Made by a program: the position numbers and the translations under genes. A stretch of DNA of 64,000 bases, taken from positions 124,001 to 188,000 of the forward strand of contig NW_001799455.1 of NCBI RefSeq assembly GCF_000165425.1, read 5' to 3'. Under the pieces are notes generated by a model. The model saw nothing but the letters and a program-made list of their open reading frames with translations. It made no database searches and was not told the origin of the DNA. This document shows positions 1-12,349 of the stretch, in pieces. This DNA comes from Paramecium tetraurelia (taxonomy: Eukaryota; Ciliophora; Oligohymenophorea; Peniculida; Parameciidae). Each line of letters begins with the position of its first letter. Within the stretch, counting starts at the first letter, position 1.

Positions 1-589
1 TTCTGATTATTTAAGACACCAATAGAAAACTATTTTTGACATTATTTTATATTTGGTTTTAATTATATACTTTTACTTCTATTTTATGAAACTTTTACTA
101 TATACTTTAGTATGGAGTCTAAAGTTGATATAGAAAACAAAATAATTATCACATGAATTTTTATTTTATACCTTGAAAAAAATTGTATATAATTTAATGT
201 TGGATTATAAAATAATATTTTTGAAATATTAGATGTTTTTTATTTTCGAATAACTTTTAAAAAACACAATTGCTTCAAATCAAGATCTATTAGAAATATT
301 TTATTTATATATATAATTAACTTTAATGCCAATTAACACTTTTTTTTAGAAAAAAGGAAAAGTAATATCATTATTTAATGGGGTCTATTTATTAACAATT
401 AAAAATGAATATCTATTTGCTATTAAAAAGCTTCTATTAGAAATTCATATAAGAAATTGTTGTATTATCACTAAATCAGTTTTTCCATAATTTTCGTATT
501 AAAATTTGTTCTCTGAAATAGGGCTTGGGAAATGAATTTTAATGCCCATAATTAAAGATTTATGATACTTTAATAATAAAAATTTGATA
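1..589. other. AT-rich stretch, no gene recognised
   Basis: Very AT-rich sequence upstream of the first gene. I see no reading frame of useful length under the ciliate code (TGA as only stop) and no recognisable family. The last tens of bases presumably hold the promoter of the gene starting at 590. A fragment of a neighbouring gene off the left edge cannot be excluded. Confidence 0.5.
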
Positions 590-3500
590 ATGTCATATAT
601 TATTTTCAACATAGTCTTTTGTGGGCTGCAAGTGATGGCAGAAGACACATACAATTTTCCCTTGTAATCAAATTAGCCAAACATAATCTACTTAGAAGAT
701 TATACTCCTGATAAATTTTAAGCTCCCCTCTATTAATTGGAAAGAGATAATGAATATAATTTGAATATTCAACAATCTGCTTTAAGTCTCTAATAAGGAC
801 AATTCAACTTGAGTAAATTATGTGATAATTGATATAGATGGAAAAATATTATCAGCTAGCAATTACATTTCTGAATCTCAATTAAGTTCGAATGACTTTT
901 GGGTTCTAACATAAAGTAATTTATATCAAGGATTACTATAGAACAATGGAAGTCTTACATTAAATTAAGTACCTTTTAATTTTACTTAATTAAGTATATA
1001 TTATCAATTTTTATAGGTTGCTTTTATATTAATTTAGTAACAGAGAATATGGGAATGATAAGTTGTCTCTAAAAGAAATATTTGAATTTCGTATTAATTA
1101 ATCTTTCTAACTATTCTCATCAAATCTATGAAACCAATGTTACCTTCCCTAAAAAATTTAGTAATCGGAAAATAAATTTACAATATTTTAATTAAAGCGC
1201 ATTTAATATTTATTTGACTTATTTAACTAAAGATAATGCTACTGCAATTAGTTTTAGTTACAACCTGAAATAATTGGATTATGCAAGTGAATAAGTTTAT
1301 AATGGCACATTCATCTAGATTGTGTTATCTCAAGACTTTAATTTCTTATTTCTGATGAGTAAGAAATCACTTTATTTTATAAACTTGTCAACTCAGAGTA
1401 GCTTCAAAGAAATAGCCAATTATAAAATGACAACACCTAGAATAAGAGAACATTTTAGTTAAATGGCTGTGTATTAGCTATCAAAAAACATATATCATGT
1501 TGTATTGTTATAAAACGAATACTTGTCATAATTGTATTATGATTTTAATTCAAATATATAAACCGAGAATCATAAGCATTTCGTATTGAATGCCTATAAA
1601 AAAATAATTTAATTAGAGGTAAACGTAAATTCAATCTATGTTGTTACAAATAATTATGTTACTAAATTGAACTCAATTTCATCAATAAAACCTACAAATT
1701 ACTATAATTATTCATTGACGAGTATGGCACTAATAATGAATGAAAGATAAATTGCCATTTTATTTGATACAAGTGAATAGTCAACGAAATTTGAAAGCAT
1801 GTTATTTAATAAACCATAAATTTTGGTTAATGTATATTAAACTCAATTGATGGTATCAAATTTGTAAGCAGTCAAAATAAAAATAAAAATATTTTCATAA
1901 ATTTAACGTTAAATTGAACATACTTTTTTATTGAATATAATAATGTCGGATATTAGTTAATCTTAATGTCCTGTTTAATTTTCCAATAATTTCCCAAATG
2001 CTAATTTGGTGTACCCAATAGAAACGACAGTTAAAGGTAACACAATGACGCTAGGTCCCAATATTACTACAACAATTACAAATTCGGACAAACAGTATTT
2101 AACCTTCCAAAAATCTAAAATAAACAAATATCTTTCAGATTCCAATGAAACTTATTCAGCAATGTGTAGCATCTATAGATCTTAAATCATCACTTGTGCT
2201 TAATTTGAAGATGAAGTCAGAATTTAATACTCAGATTCTTTATAATTAACAAAGACAAGCACTTATTTTGTTGTGCCTATAAATTTCAATTAAAATCTTG
2301 TTTAGTGTACCTGTTCTTAAACATTTTTTTAAATTGAAGTACTGATGTAGTTTTAAACCTAAATATTAATCTAGACTATCGATTATTAATTATTTTAGTA
2401 AGGGTTGTATTAGTATTCATTCAGTTAGGGAATCTTAAGTTCAGCATTTCTTGATGAAACATTATTTGTAATCACAACTGATAATAATTTATCAGCATAT
2501 TCTAAAAACAACAATAAAAATCCTAAATTTACTGTTTAAAATTATCAATTCAATTAAATCTACTTAAACAAATAAAATTATCCAAATTATCTATTTATTG
2601 ATAATTAATAAAGCTTAGTCATTTTATCATATAATGGATAGTCATCTTGTTAATTTGTAAATTAGATTCCTTATCCACTACTGAGTTATGAGTAATTAAA
2701 ATTAGGTATTTTGAATACCGGGATTTTCATAGCTATAATAAATAATTAGAGGAACACATAATTGTATTATTATCCTATCTAGTCAGTTTACATTGATAGT
2801 CCAATCCAATCATATTATGAATTGAATTTATTGGGATATTAATTTGCTTTTTCTTAACTTTAAACAGGCTATACTTAACATAATTTTTATATCATTTTAT
2901 ATAAATCCACATCAGTTTATTGGGCTTAATATTAGGGAAGTGGATCATCATTTTTTTCCTTGTTTTAATCAAATTGGATCCAAGCAATTTCATCTTCTAA
3001 TTACATATCCTCGCTTAGTGTTATTGAATTTGAATAAGGAAAACAAATATTAGAATACCTCTAGATCATCAATACTAAAACTGAATTCAAGAAGTATGTG
3101 ATTACAGATTGGAGTGTTGAATTGACTCCTCTGTATAGAGCTGGTGACCTTGCTGTTTAAACATAAGTTACCTACAACGCATCAAATATGTTATGCTATA
3201 GTCTTCAATAATAAGACGTTACCATCCTATATGATAAAAAAGTCATTTTGCCTCAGATATAAGGTTTGGAAAAAAAGACTATTGAATTAACAGTGAATCA
3301 GAGCCAATTCGAAGTGAATCCTTTAGAATTTTTTAATGGAAATGTTGATAATTACACTGCAACTTGCAAAAACTGTTAATAATTCAATTTTACTCAACCT
3401 GTGAGTCAGCAAAATTAAGTATTGTTAGGTCAGTATTTATAAGGACTAATTTCTTTAAATGAGACATTCCTTTATGTTCAAAATAATTTAAGTGTATTCT

Positions 3501-4912
3501 TATTGGAATAATCAACAGGATAACTAACAAAATTATATGATTTTCCTAAAAGAGCATAATTTTGTTATAATTTGTTTGTTGAGATAGTCACTTAATTCCC
3601 AATATCTATTTGTTCAAATAGTATTATATACAGTTACAATATGACATCTAAAACTATTATGCAGTATGATCTTTCCAATTTGGTTACACTCTACCTTAAG
3701 TTCTACAATAATGGCATTTTATAAATAATTTCTTAGACCAATATTTACCACAATTACAACTAATATTACTTACAAATCATAGATGATGAAATTATTTTAA
3801 CACAAATATATACTTATGCAAGGTTTTAATAAACTAGTTAGATAGATCAAGTGATTGTAAAGCTATCCTCTAATTTTACTTCTGACCCATGTTAGATACT
3901 TGGATTTTAAAATTAAATTGCTGAAAATCTTAATCCAAAATTTTACTTACTTAAAACTTGTATGCCATCATCAATTGCATAATACTTTGGATTTCCAGGC
4001 AATTAATATACTAATGTTACCAATCTCTATTTTTTAATTTAAGATTGGATGCTTACATAGACCTAAGTGGTGAGTGTTTCTGTTTCAAAATATATGTAAT
4101 AGGTTGGATCGCCAAAACCTATTAGTGATCAAGTTAATCAAATACTTATAGCTTGTCCGTATACTGACAATGTTAGAGTATATAGGATATAGTTTAATTT
4201 AACAAATGGAAGGATAATTGGATATTAATTTTCTGGATCTTTGTTTTTAGATTTTTCTTCATAATACTCATTAAATTGTGCAAATAATGTAATTTTTCTA
4301 CATAACGTTTCTGTAATCTCACAGAATCAATCATAGAACTTATATATTTATAATGTTGAACATTTGTAACATATATGATTTAATTTTAGGTTTTATTCTA
4401 ATTTGCAAATTGTTCCATATATAAGTTATATGCCAAACATATTTAGCTCCTCAAAAGTATTGTTTTAAGTGAATGGAAATAACTTGTTGTTTTCTGGATT
4501 TTAGGAGAGTAGATCAATAATTATTACAATATAAAATGATTTAAGATTCAATGTTAGTGTGTAAGAGAGTGAATAAGCGGAAATTGAGATTCTAGCTTTA
4601 AATCAATAAAGTCAGTGTTAAAGGTCTTTGTTTGTAATGGATGAATAGAATGACGATAATAATGATGATGATGATGATGATAATAATGATGATGATGATG
4701 ATAATAATGATGATGATAATAATAATGATGATAATGATGATAATGATGATGACGATATTGATAATCCAAATCAAAAATCTAAATCAAGTCTCATCATTAT
4801 AGTTTCAGCAAGCGTACTTTTGCTTATTATTATTATTTTCATCATCGTAATATACTGTAGAAGAAAAGAAGTCCAAAAACAGAACAAAGAAATGTCATAT
4901 TAATTAGTATGA
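590..4912 (+). CDS. large type I membrane surface protein, unknown family
   Basis: About 1416 residues with TAA/TAG read as Gln. The chosen ATG opens a signal peptide (MSYIIFNIVFCGLQVMA). Three introns are needed: 25 nt after codon 81 or so (near 812), 23 nt ending near 1016, and 24 nt near 4367. All remaining sequence is one open frame. The ectodomain is long, Asn/Gln/Ser/Thr-rich, with many NxS/T sites and few cysteines, and I do not recognise a domain in it. Near the C-terminus comes an Asp/Asn tract, then one transmembrane helix (roughly LIIIVSASVLLLIIIIFII) and a short basic tail ending in TGA. The layout suggests a cell-surface protein anchored by one helix. The function is unknown; calling it an adhesin or receptor would be a guess. 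It converges on the GH63 gene with about 60 bp between them. Confidence 0.85.
4652..4765 (+). repeat. GAT/AAT trinucleotide repeat coding for Asp/Asn tract
   Basis: Imperfect GAT, AAT and GAC triplets in frame give a run of about 37 Asp/Asn residues just outside the transmembrane helix of the preceding protein. The tract would form an acidic, possibly Ca-binding or spacer stalk. The antisense strand gives a His/Tyr-rich open frame that is only a shadow. Confidence 0.9.
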
Positions 4913-4973
4913 TTTAAATTATAACAATAGCCAATATTATGTATCATTTAATAATTTAAAAATAAAAATAATC

Positions 4974-7260
4974 TCAATCATAAATTTCGTGTATAATTAA
5001 TGTAATTGTGCTAGTCCATCCATTAAAGGGATGGTATCCTCTTCCAAGCCCATCTTATCTTTGGTTATAATGTTCAAAGAAGTATCTAGTATATGTGGAA
5101 TAGTGTTACCCTCTGTCTCTCCAATTAATGCAAACAGTATTCATCAAATTTTCTCTAAGTTCCTTATAGAGATCCATTAATCCTTTGTGTGTTGAATAAT
5201 ACTTTTAGATTCCTCTGAGAACTAAATAATTAATTGGTATCCAAACTGGTCCAGTCCAATAGTTGTCTCCCTATAATAGTTAATAGCATCAATAACTTTT
5301 CCAAAATGATTATCATTAATGCTCAAAGATCGAAGACCATGATTAGTCCACAACTCTTTCTTTATCATATTCACATACGCATCCAATATGTCTGATTTTG
5401 TAGGATCAATAAATCCAAAAGCAATTGGAAATAAATTAGGGTAGCCAAGATGAGGAGAGAATGATCCATCAATTAAAACATCTTTAAATATTTTATCATC
5501 TGGATCCAAATGATATTTATTAATAGATTTCTTGATCATTTCAGCAGTTTAATGGAATTAGTTGCTTTTTTGTGGATCATATATAGCAGCTAATTTTTGC
5601 ATTGAATCAGCAAAAAACCAGCCCCACATGCTAGCATCAATATTAAATTTGCTTTTCAATCCATTATGCGATCTTGGCCAGTCATCCATTCCTGATCCAA
5701 AATTAATATTATCATTCATTCCCCACCATTTGAAGAGTAAGAAATTATCTCCTTCATTTACTCCTTGAGACTTAATCCAAAAATGATACCAATCTATTGC
5801 TTTTGTGTATAATTTTCTCACCTATTATTGTATTTCCCCGTTTTTCAAGGCTAATTTATAATCCATGATACTTACAATCAAGATAAAGAAAATTAAAGAT
5901 AAAAGTAGGCGGATTAGTTTCGCTTTATTTTTAGGCCAGGAATGCTTAAGGCACTGCTGTTTTCTATTCAGGACTCTTGCAATTAAGATATAAGATATTA
6001 CTCTGGCTTATTCTCGAGGTATCCATCCATTGCTTGACATTGTATCAAACCAATCTAACAAAGATTAGATACATAATTGAGATTTCCATCGACAAACAAT
6101 CATATTATGGAATCCGTCATCCCATAAAAATGGTCTGGGGAATCCAAATCTAGAGGGAGTTGGAGTAAACATCATCTTTTATTGTGAACATATTGGATTA
6201 GCCTCTTCGCATTCTATATTTCCAAAAGAAGTGGCAAAGCCTCCAATGAGATTTGCAAATGAACTGATTGAACACGATAAATAGAATGGGTTCTCTAGAA
6301 TCAATAAATTTCATATTGATACTTAATGGTATTTTATTGAAAGTTCTATTGAATTAAGAGAAGAAATTCATATTGTCTAATTTCTTTAATATTCTAGCAT
6401 CGAAAAAGTAGTCACTTGATACGGATATCTCTCGTTGCATATATCTTAGTTAAAATTTAAACAATTCATTTCTTTTAGCTACGTATTAAACGAAGACGAT
6501 GTTGCCTTATTCTTAATCAATAGTTTTATTGAATTTGAACGGGATGTCTTCTTTGGTTTTTCTCAATTCGCTATAGAGGAGTGTTCTCAAATTGTAATTT
6601 AAGGTAGGATTCTGAAATTGCAAAGAATAACCGAAGTTGTCATTTTGATTTAAATTGACTTGTTTGCCATTAGATTCCAAGGCCACATAAATGTAATTTA
6701 CTTGTTGAGCTGTTGTAATAGTAATCTAGAATTTGAGATGAGAAGTACTTTGAGAGAATCTCCCTCCTCTTCAACTTATAATTTTCTGAGATCAGTTTTT
6801 TCTTGATTCAACTTCTCAATTGCAATAGAGTACACTAGACTGATGTATTCCTCATCTCCGACCAAGGCATCGTTATTCACAACAGTGGTAACCCAATCTT
6901 CTATTTTCTCAGGATTGACTCTAGTCATACAGAAGCAATTTACTTATAGAATTCATTTGTGAATCTTACTTTATATTCCCCATCTATGGTTTCGTGGATG
7001 GCATATCTTTCGCCATCATGATAGAGATATTGGTAATAGGTGGGTTCGTCATTGCTTCTTTCATTGATTTTGTATTTGATTGATTTCTCCCATCTTATAT
7101 TATTGTTCATGAAGTAATAGAAGGTGATGGTCAGAGGATTGAAGGTTTGCATATTTCTTTCAGTAATGGCGTGAATCAGTTAAGGTTTGTATGTTCCCCA
7201 TTTGTACAACATGGGATTTACTTATGCATTTATGCATTATACCAAAAGTATGATAAACAT
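4974..7260 (-). CDS. mannosyl-oligosaccharide glucosidase (glucosidase I, GH63)
   Basis: Removes the outermost glucose from Glc3Man9GlcNAc2 on new N-glycoproteins in the ER. About 711 residues. Diagnostic GH63 strings in order: WGTYKP near residue 20, SRFGFPRPFLWDDGFH, GWIPREQ, NPPTF, GSGMDDWPR, GYPNLFPIAFG, GDNYWTGPVWIPINYL and, at the end, GYHPFNGWTS. The Asp pair in GMDDWPR lies in the catalytic region. Six introns (23, 23, 28, 26, 25, 26 nt) restore the family sequence exactly, for example 5271-5296 and 5851-5875, and give a divisible total. The ATG at 7260 yields a short signal peptide (MFIILLVQCINA); an in-frame ATG at 7329 would add 23 residues. Human MOGS is a type II membrane protein, so this form may instead be a soluble lumenal enzyme or use the signal as an anchor. 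Confidence 0.93.
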
Positions 7261-7348
7261 AAAATAGCATTCATTAATTATGGAATTATTAATCTTCCAA
7301 AGGCTAATTCGACTACACAAGGAGTTCATTCACCTCTATTATTCGCAT
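7261..7348. promoter_or_regulatory. short divergent promoter region between GH63 and SDR genes
   Basis: Only 88 bp separate the preferred starts of two divergent genes (19 bp if GH63 starts at 7329). Both promoters must lie here. No motif is recognisable to me. Confidence 0.45.
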
Positions 7349-8277
7349 ATGCACAAGAGATCTAAACTAGTGTCATTCTTCATAGGAGTTGGTATTGATT
7401 TGTGTTAATATCAGCATCCTTATACTTAATCAAGACTCTTGCTAAACTTTTATGGTTGACTGTTCCAAGAGTCCGAAGCAACTTAATCTCGAAGTACGGA
7501 AGGAACTCCTGGGCTGTGGTGACAGGAGGATCAGACGGAATTGGAAAAGAGTTCTGTATCGAATTAGCTAAATAAGGATTTAATATTGTTGTAGTGGCAA
7601 GGAACGAATAAAAGATGAATGAACTTTGTGCATAATTACAAAATTCTCACGTTGAAACCAAAACTATAGTCGTAGATTTTAGTCAGGGACATTCAGTTGA
7701 ATTCTATGAAAAGGTTAAATCTGAACTAAGATATTTGGACATTTCGATCTTGGTTAACAATGTGGGTATGAGCGAAGGAACTTTGTTTGCTTATGAGAAA
7801 ATGGATAACATTTTGAAGATACTTAGAGTCAACGCCTTGTCAACACTAATGATGACCAGAATATTAATCAACAAATTAGAATGTAGACAGAATAAATCTG
7901 CTGTGATTACTCTATCATCTGCTTTAGCATATTTGCCATGTCCCTATCTTACTGTTTATTCTTGTACCAAGTCATTTACTCATTATTTTACCCAATCCTT
8001 AGGGTTGACCTACAAAAACACTCATTTTCTTAGTGTCACACCCCTGGGAGTAAGAACAAAAATGTTGGCTATGAAATAAGGATTCGAAGTTATAGAGCCT
8101 AATTAATTAGTGAAGAATGTATTGGATGATTTGAGAGTAGGCAAACAAACTAGTTATGGATGGAATGTACATAAGGGTATTATTAACTATGTTTTATGGA
8201 GAAATTAAAACTACAGAGACTAAGTTAAAGTAAGAATTGGAAACAATTTGCGAGATTTATATCTCTCATAAAAATGA
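7349..8277 (+). CDS. SDR reductase, 17-beta-HSD12 / 3-ketoacyl-CoA reductase type
   Basis: 301 residues after removing a 23-nt intron at 7392-7414, which joins MHKRSKLVSFFIGV to ASLYLIKTLAKLLW, an N-terminal membrane segment. Then comes a classical short-chain dehydrogenase: TGGSDGIG cofactor loop, VVVARNE, NNVG, and the active-site strand with TLSS and YSCTK (YxxxK). An N-terminal membrane anchor plus this order is typical of the 17-beta-HSD12 / Ifa38 / LET-767 group, which reduces 3-ketoacyl-CoA in very-long-chain fatty-acid elongation at the ER. Substrate is inferred from family only; a steroid or other lipid carbonyl reductase is possible. The start was chosen because the intron and ATG give the membrane segment; no ATG exists in the uninterrupted frame. 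Confidence 0.88.
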
Positions 8278-8507
8278 CTTTTATAAATATACAAATTGCT
8301 AAGAATTTATTCATGCTTAAACGATTGCCAGATCAAATTAGAGTCCTTTTCTTTTATTCTATAGTTATTCTGTTAATGAAATATTTAAGCATAATAGATT
8401 ATGGCAAACTGATTTATTCATGCATTTTAAGTTATAGAAATACAATTAAATAAGGAGAAATATAAAAAAACATTCGATTATTTTGTCATTAATTTAAAAC
8501 ATATTTA

Positions 8508-8930
<423 letters not shown>

Positions 8931-9091
8931 TTTTTATTGTTATTAATGTTTGTCTTGCAATTATTTGGCTCACTCTTATGATGTAAACTAAATTTTTGAT
9001 TGGATTAAGGAGAATACAATACATTTAATTTGATACGTATTTTGAGATTCTCATAAATAAAATAGAATTAATTTATAATTATTATATTTAA

Positions 9092-9961
9092 TCATATTAA
9101 TTTAACAAGTTTATCATAGTTGTTTTACATATAATCAAGAATGAAGGCCAATTATTCTAAATGACCTTCCTTCTTGGTCTAAAATCGATTCAAAGCCTTA
9201 ATTCCAATACTTGCTTTCTCCAATTTCACAATAGATTTCTAGGCTTATGCAATCTAAAATCTCAGTACCTAATACAGCACTTATCTTTCCTTTGCATTAA
9301 AATGAGGATCCGAAAACACATTAGCAATCAATTACACCTTCCTATTGGTAGTCAATTCATTGTCTAATTAAGTTTATTACAGATTTATTAGATCCATCGA
9401 ACTTACAGAATTCCTTAGTAATTTTGGCTACCTCTTTAAATATCTATCATAATCACTCCTATCCAAATTAACCTTAAAAACATCATCGAATGATAGAAAA
9501 TTTAACACTTGTTACAATATGTACTATATAGCTCTGCTTAGGTGATGTTTATAAACTTTATCGAAATGTCGATTTTAAAATACTCTATCTCTTTCCCTTT
9601 ATTCATATCTCTCCTTAAATTGATCATAAATTGGCTGCATGGGAGTAACTGAATAGAATATTTCCTTATTGTCTTTGAAGTTAGATATAATTAATTTCTT
9701 CATAAATCTTGAAACTGCTGGTTTTGACTTAAGTCGATTATTCTTTCTCACAGTCTCAGGTTTCAACAATTGATTATCGTTACTTGCATTAATTAGGTCT
9801 CTTTTATCATAAACTTCCCCTTGGCAATCTATATGTCTATTTTATCGACTTGCCTAAATCTAAAGTTTATGGGGTGATGATAGATGAGTAACCAAAGATG
9901 AATGCTTGTGATGAGTGATGGAGGTGAGAAAATTCTGTTCTGATAGTAATTGATTGATCAT
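9092..9961 (-). CDS. unknown basic, helical protein (289 aa)
   Basis: Single open frame with no intron needed, ending in TGA. The first ATG in frame gives MINQLLSEQNF; an upstream extension exists only from a TTG. The first third is Ser/His-rich and probably disordered. The rest is charged and helical, with FKERYEQRERDR and a C-terminal stretch suggestive of coiled coil (VLYQVLRFQIAQAQKSIVKL). No membrane segment, signal peptide or known domain seen. It is divergent from the gene at 10045 with about 80 bp between starts. I do not recognise it; a cytoskeletal or ciliary role would be speculation. Confidence 0.7.
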
Positions 9962-10044
9962 AATTAAAAATAAAATTATTGTACACACAAATTCAATTAT
10001 TGAACTCTGTAGAATTTGAGTACAGAAGAAAACCAAAGATTCCA

Positions 10045-10553
10045 ATGCTTATTAACCTACGTTTTCAAGAACTAATGAAACTGTATACTATTCCTATGTA
10101 ATTTGAGGAACCAGAAGATCTGACTCTAAGGCAAAATAATCAAAATAGGCATTTAGATCAATTCATAAATATATGCAGATCATATATCAATCTGTAGGGA
10201 ATAGTTAAGTAAATGGAACACTAGGAGATTGGAATGGTAATAATTGGGAAATAAATGAATCTGATGAATTCGAAAACATGAATAAGGAACATCCTTATTT
10301 ATTTAAAAATCATATTTATACTCTCTTTCATTTATTTGAGGAACCAATTAAATTACTATTATTATAGTGTGTGACATATTCAAATTTGATGTTCCAGAAT
10401 TATGAAATAGAGTTTGATTAGGGGATACAAAGAGGAAGAGGTTTGATGCCTTTAAATTGCTTTGGTCTTAGCCTATGTTGTTACTGCATTTTTTGTATTT
10501 AAATTAAACATACTAAGGAATTTAATGTAAATTGAATAGAGCAGTTAATTTTG
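10045..10553 (+). CDS. small unknown protein (~158 aa)
   Basis: The body reads well from SKAKQSKQAFRSIHKYMQ through DWNGNNWEINESDEFENM and IQRGRGLMPLNCFGLSLCC to a TGA at 10551. The 5' end needs one intron with length 2 modulo 3: either 32 nt (GTATACT...CCAG) or an internal 17-nt version (GTAATTT...CCAG). Both fit, so the first 20 codons are uncertain. A Cys-rich, hydrophobic patch (LCCYCIFCIQ) lies near the C-terminus and might be membrane-associated or palmitoylated. No family recognised. Only 24 bp lie between this stop and the cyclin ATG. Confidence 0.5.
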
Positions 10554-10577
10554 AGAATAATTAATTTAAATTTTAAA

Positions 10578-11253
10578 ATGAGTGATACCGAAACAGAATC
10601 ATTGAATCCTTATTATAAAGAGATTGTTGCATACCTACACACTCAATAAATTCTCATATTTTAACCATATGATATGTTGGATGAGTTTAAAATACTCTCT
10701 CAGTTTTAATTTAGGCTAAAACTTAAAATCTCAACATTATACCTCGCCAAATCAATTTACCTAAGAACCAATATATTAACATAGGATTACTTGTTGACAA
10801 GTCTATGGATTGCAACCAAATTCGATCAATAGGATAGATGCAAATGGCAGATGTCCACAGAAATAGAAACACACATTTTACAAAAGTTAAATTTTGAAAT
10901 AACTAAACCAACTGCCATGGATTTCATTGAACAATTAATCTATTACATCAAAAAAACAAAAAGAATATCTGCTGAACAAGTTCGACTGATATATGCTTTA
11001 TCCTTAATGTCACTACCTTGGAAATTGAATTACGAGCCATCTCAAATCGCATTTGCTATTATTGTATGCTCTTCATTCATTTTAGATCATATCATTTACA
11101 CTCAAAAACATCAAAAATCATGATTTCTAATCTGATTGTTATACTGATGTTTGCTAGCAATTGCTCAATAAGTATGATTCGAATATCATCATTTCCTAAA
11201 AGTACCCAGCCAGCTATCTCCTAATCAAAAAGAATTTACACAGACTCTATTGA
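10578..11253 (+). CDS. cyclin-like protein (single cyclin box, 217 aa)
   Basis: One 22-nt intron (11064-11085) is removed. The N-terminal cyclin box is visible: LYLAKSIYL, then DYLLTSLWIATKFDQQ (the usual LLALACLFIASK-like helix), IETHILQKLNFEITKPTAMDF (E..IL..L.F....PT...F), and after the intron a weak second box ending CYTDVCQQLLNKYDSN. Length is short for A/B-type cyclins, and no destruction box is seen. It most resembles PHO80/cyclin-box proteins or a degenerate mitotic cyclin. It probably partners a CDK-like kinase. Without the intron the frame ends early at QKHQKS, and the second helix set would be lost. Confidence 0.8.
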
Positions 11254-12349
11254 CAATTTACAAATCAACTGTTGAATTTCAATCATATATTTATATTCAC
11301 TCATACTGATCACCCTTTATCCAATTTTATTTCAATATTATTATTATAGAAATTTTAAGTATCAAATCAAAATAACATTTATAAATCTTATATAGAGTTC
11401 TATTCTAAATAAACTTTTGTATTTGTATCAAGGTTCAAAGTATTCCAGAATTTATAATTCAACTTCACCTTCTATTATTAAGATGGCAATACTATTTATT
11501 AAGGAATTCAAATATAATATTTAAACTTAAATTATTACATTAAAGAAAATGTTTCAAAATATTTAAAATTAAAATGATTTTTTATGATAGAGAACAGTTA
11601 GATTTTTACAATACATATATTTAATATAATATATCTATGTAAGTTATGAAAAACTATTTTTTAATTTATCCTCATATTATATAATATTTTTTTATTTAAA
11701 TGTAAGAATGCAAATTTACTGTTATACTCGATTAATGTGTAAATTTCCACTCATCTGTATATATACCATTCTTATAAGTAATCTACACCCTCTTTCTATT
11801 TTTAGTAGGTTTTAGTAAAAAACTACTCGATAAGAATCCTCCGACCTTACAGATTTAATTACTACTTCAACGTGTATTGAATTTTTTAAATACTTTATCT
11901 AGATCAAAAATTGAAGAATTTATCCAAAGTTATAATGTAAAAACAAGATTTAATGCCATCATGAAATAATATTCAGAATATAAGTTATCGATTAAGTGCC
12001 AAAATTTATAGAGTACAATCAAAATGATTTTATTAGGATTAACACAATATTGTAAATTAATTACACTAACTTAAAAAAATACTCAAAAACAAAGGGCAAT
12101 TTAGAGAATCAAAAATTTTGCATTTGTACGGAACTAACTAGTATTACTAAGAATCAATTAATACCATATTTTTGAAGCAATTATATATATTTAGGATTCG
12201 AAGAAATTAATACTTAATTATTTATATAGATGCAAACATATGTATTCCAAAATGTCAATAATTAAAGTAAAACAAATTATGAAACATAATAGTGCAATGT
12301 GTAACCATCCATATAACAACAATTAATCCTATTGCGATTTCTTGATTAA
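11254..12349. other. AT-rich non-coding stretch
   Basis: About 1.1 kb with no convincing frame under the ciliate code. The right end may contain worn remnants of the minus-strand pseudogene that follows. Confidence 0.5.

Noticed and set aside
2844-3053. Small standard-code frame
   Set aside because: Lies within the continuous frame of the 590-4912 gene in another phase.
4554-4769. Minus-strand His/Tyr-rich open frame
   Set aside because: Exact antisense of the Asp/Asn triplet repeat in the surface-protein gene; low complexity shadow.
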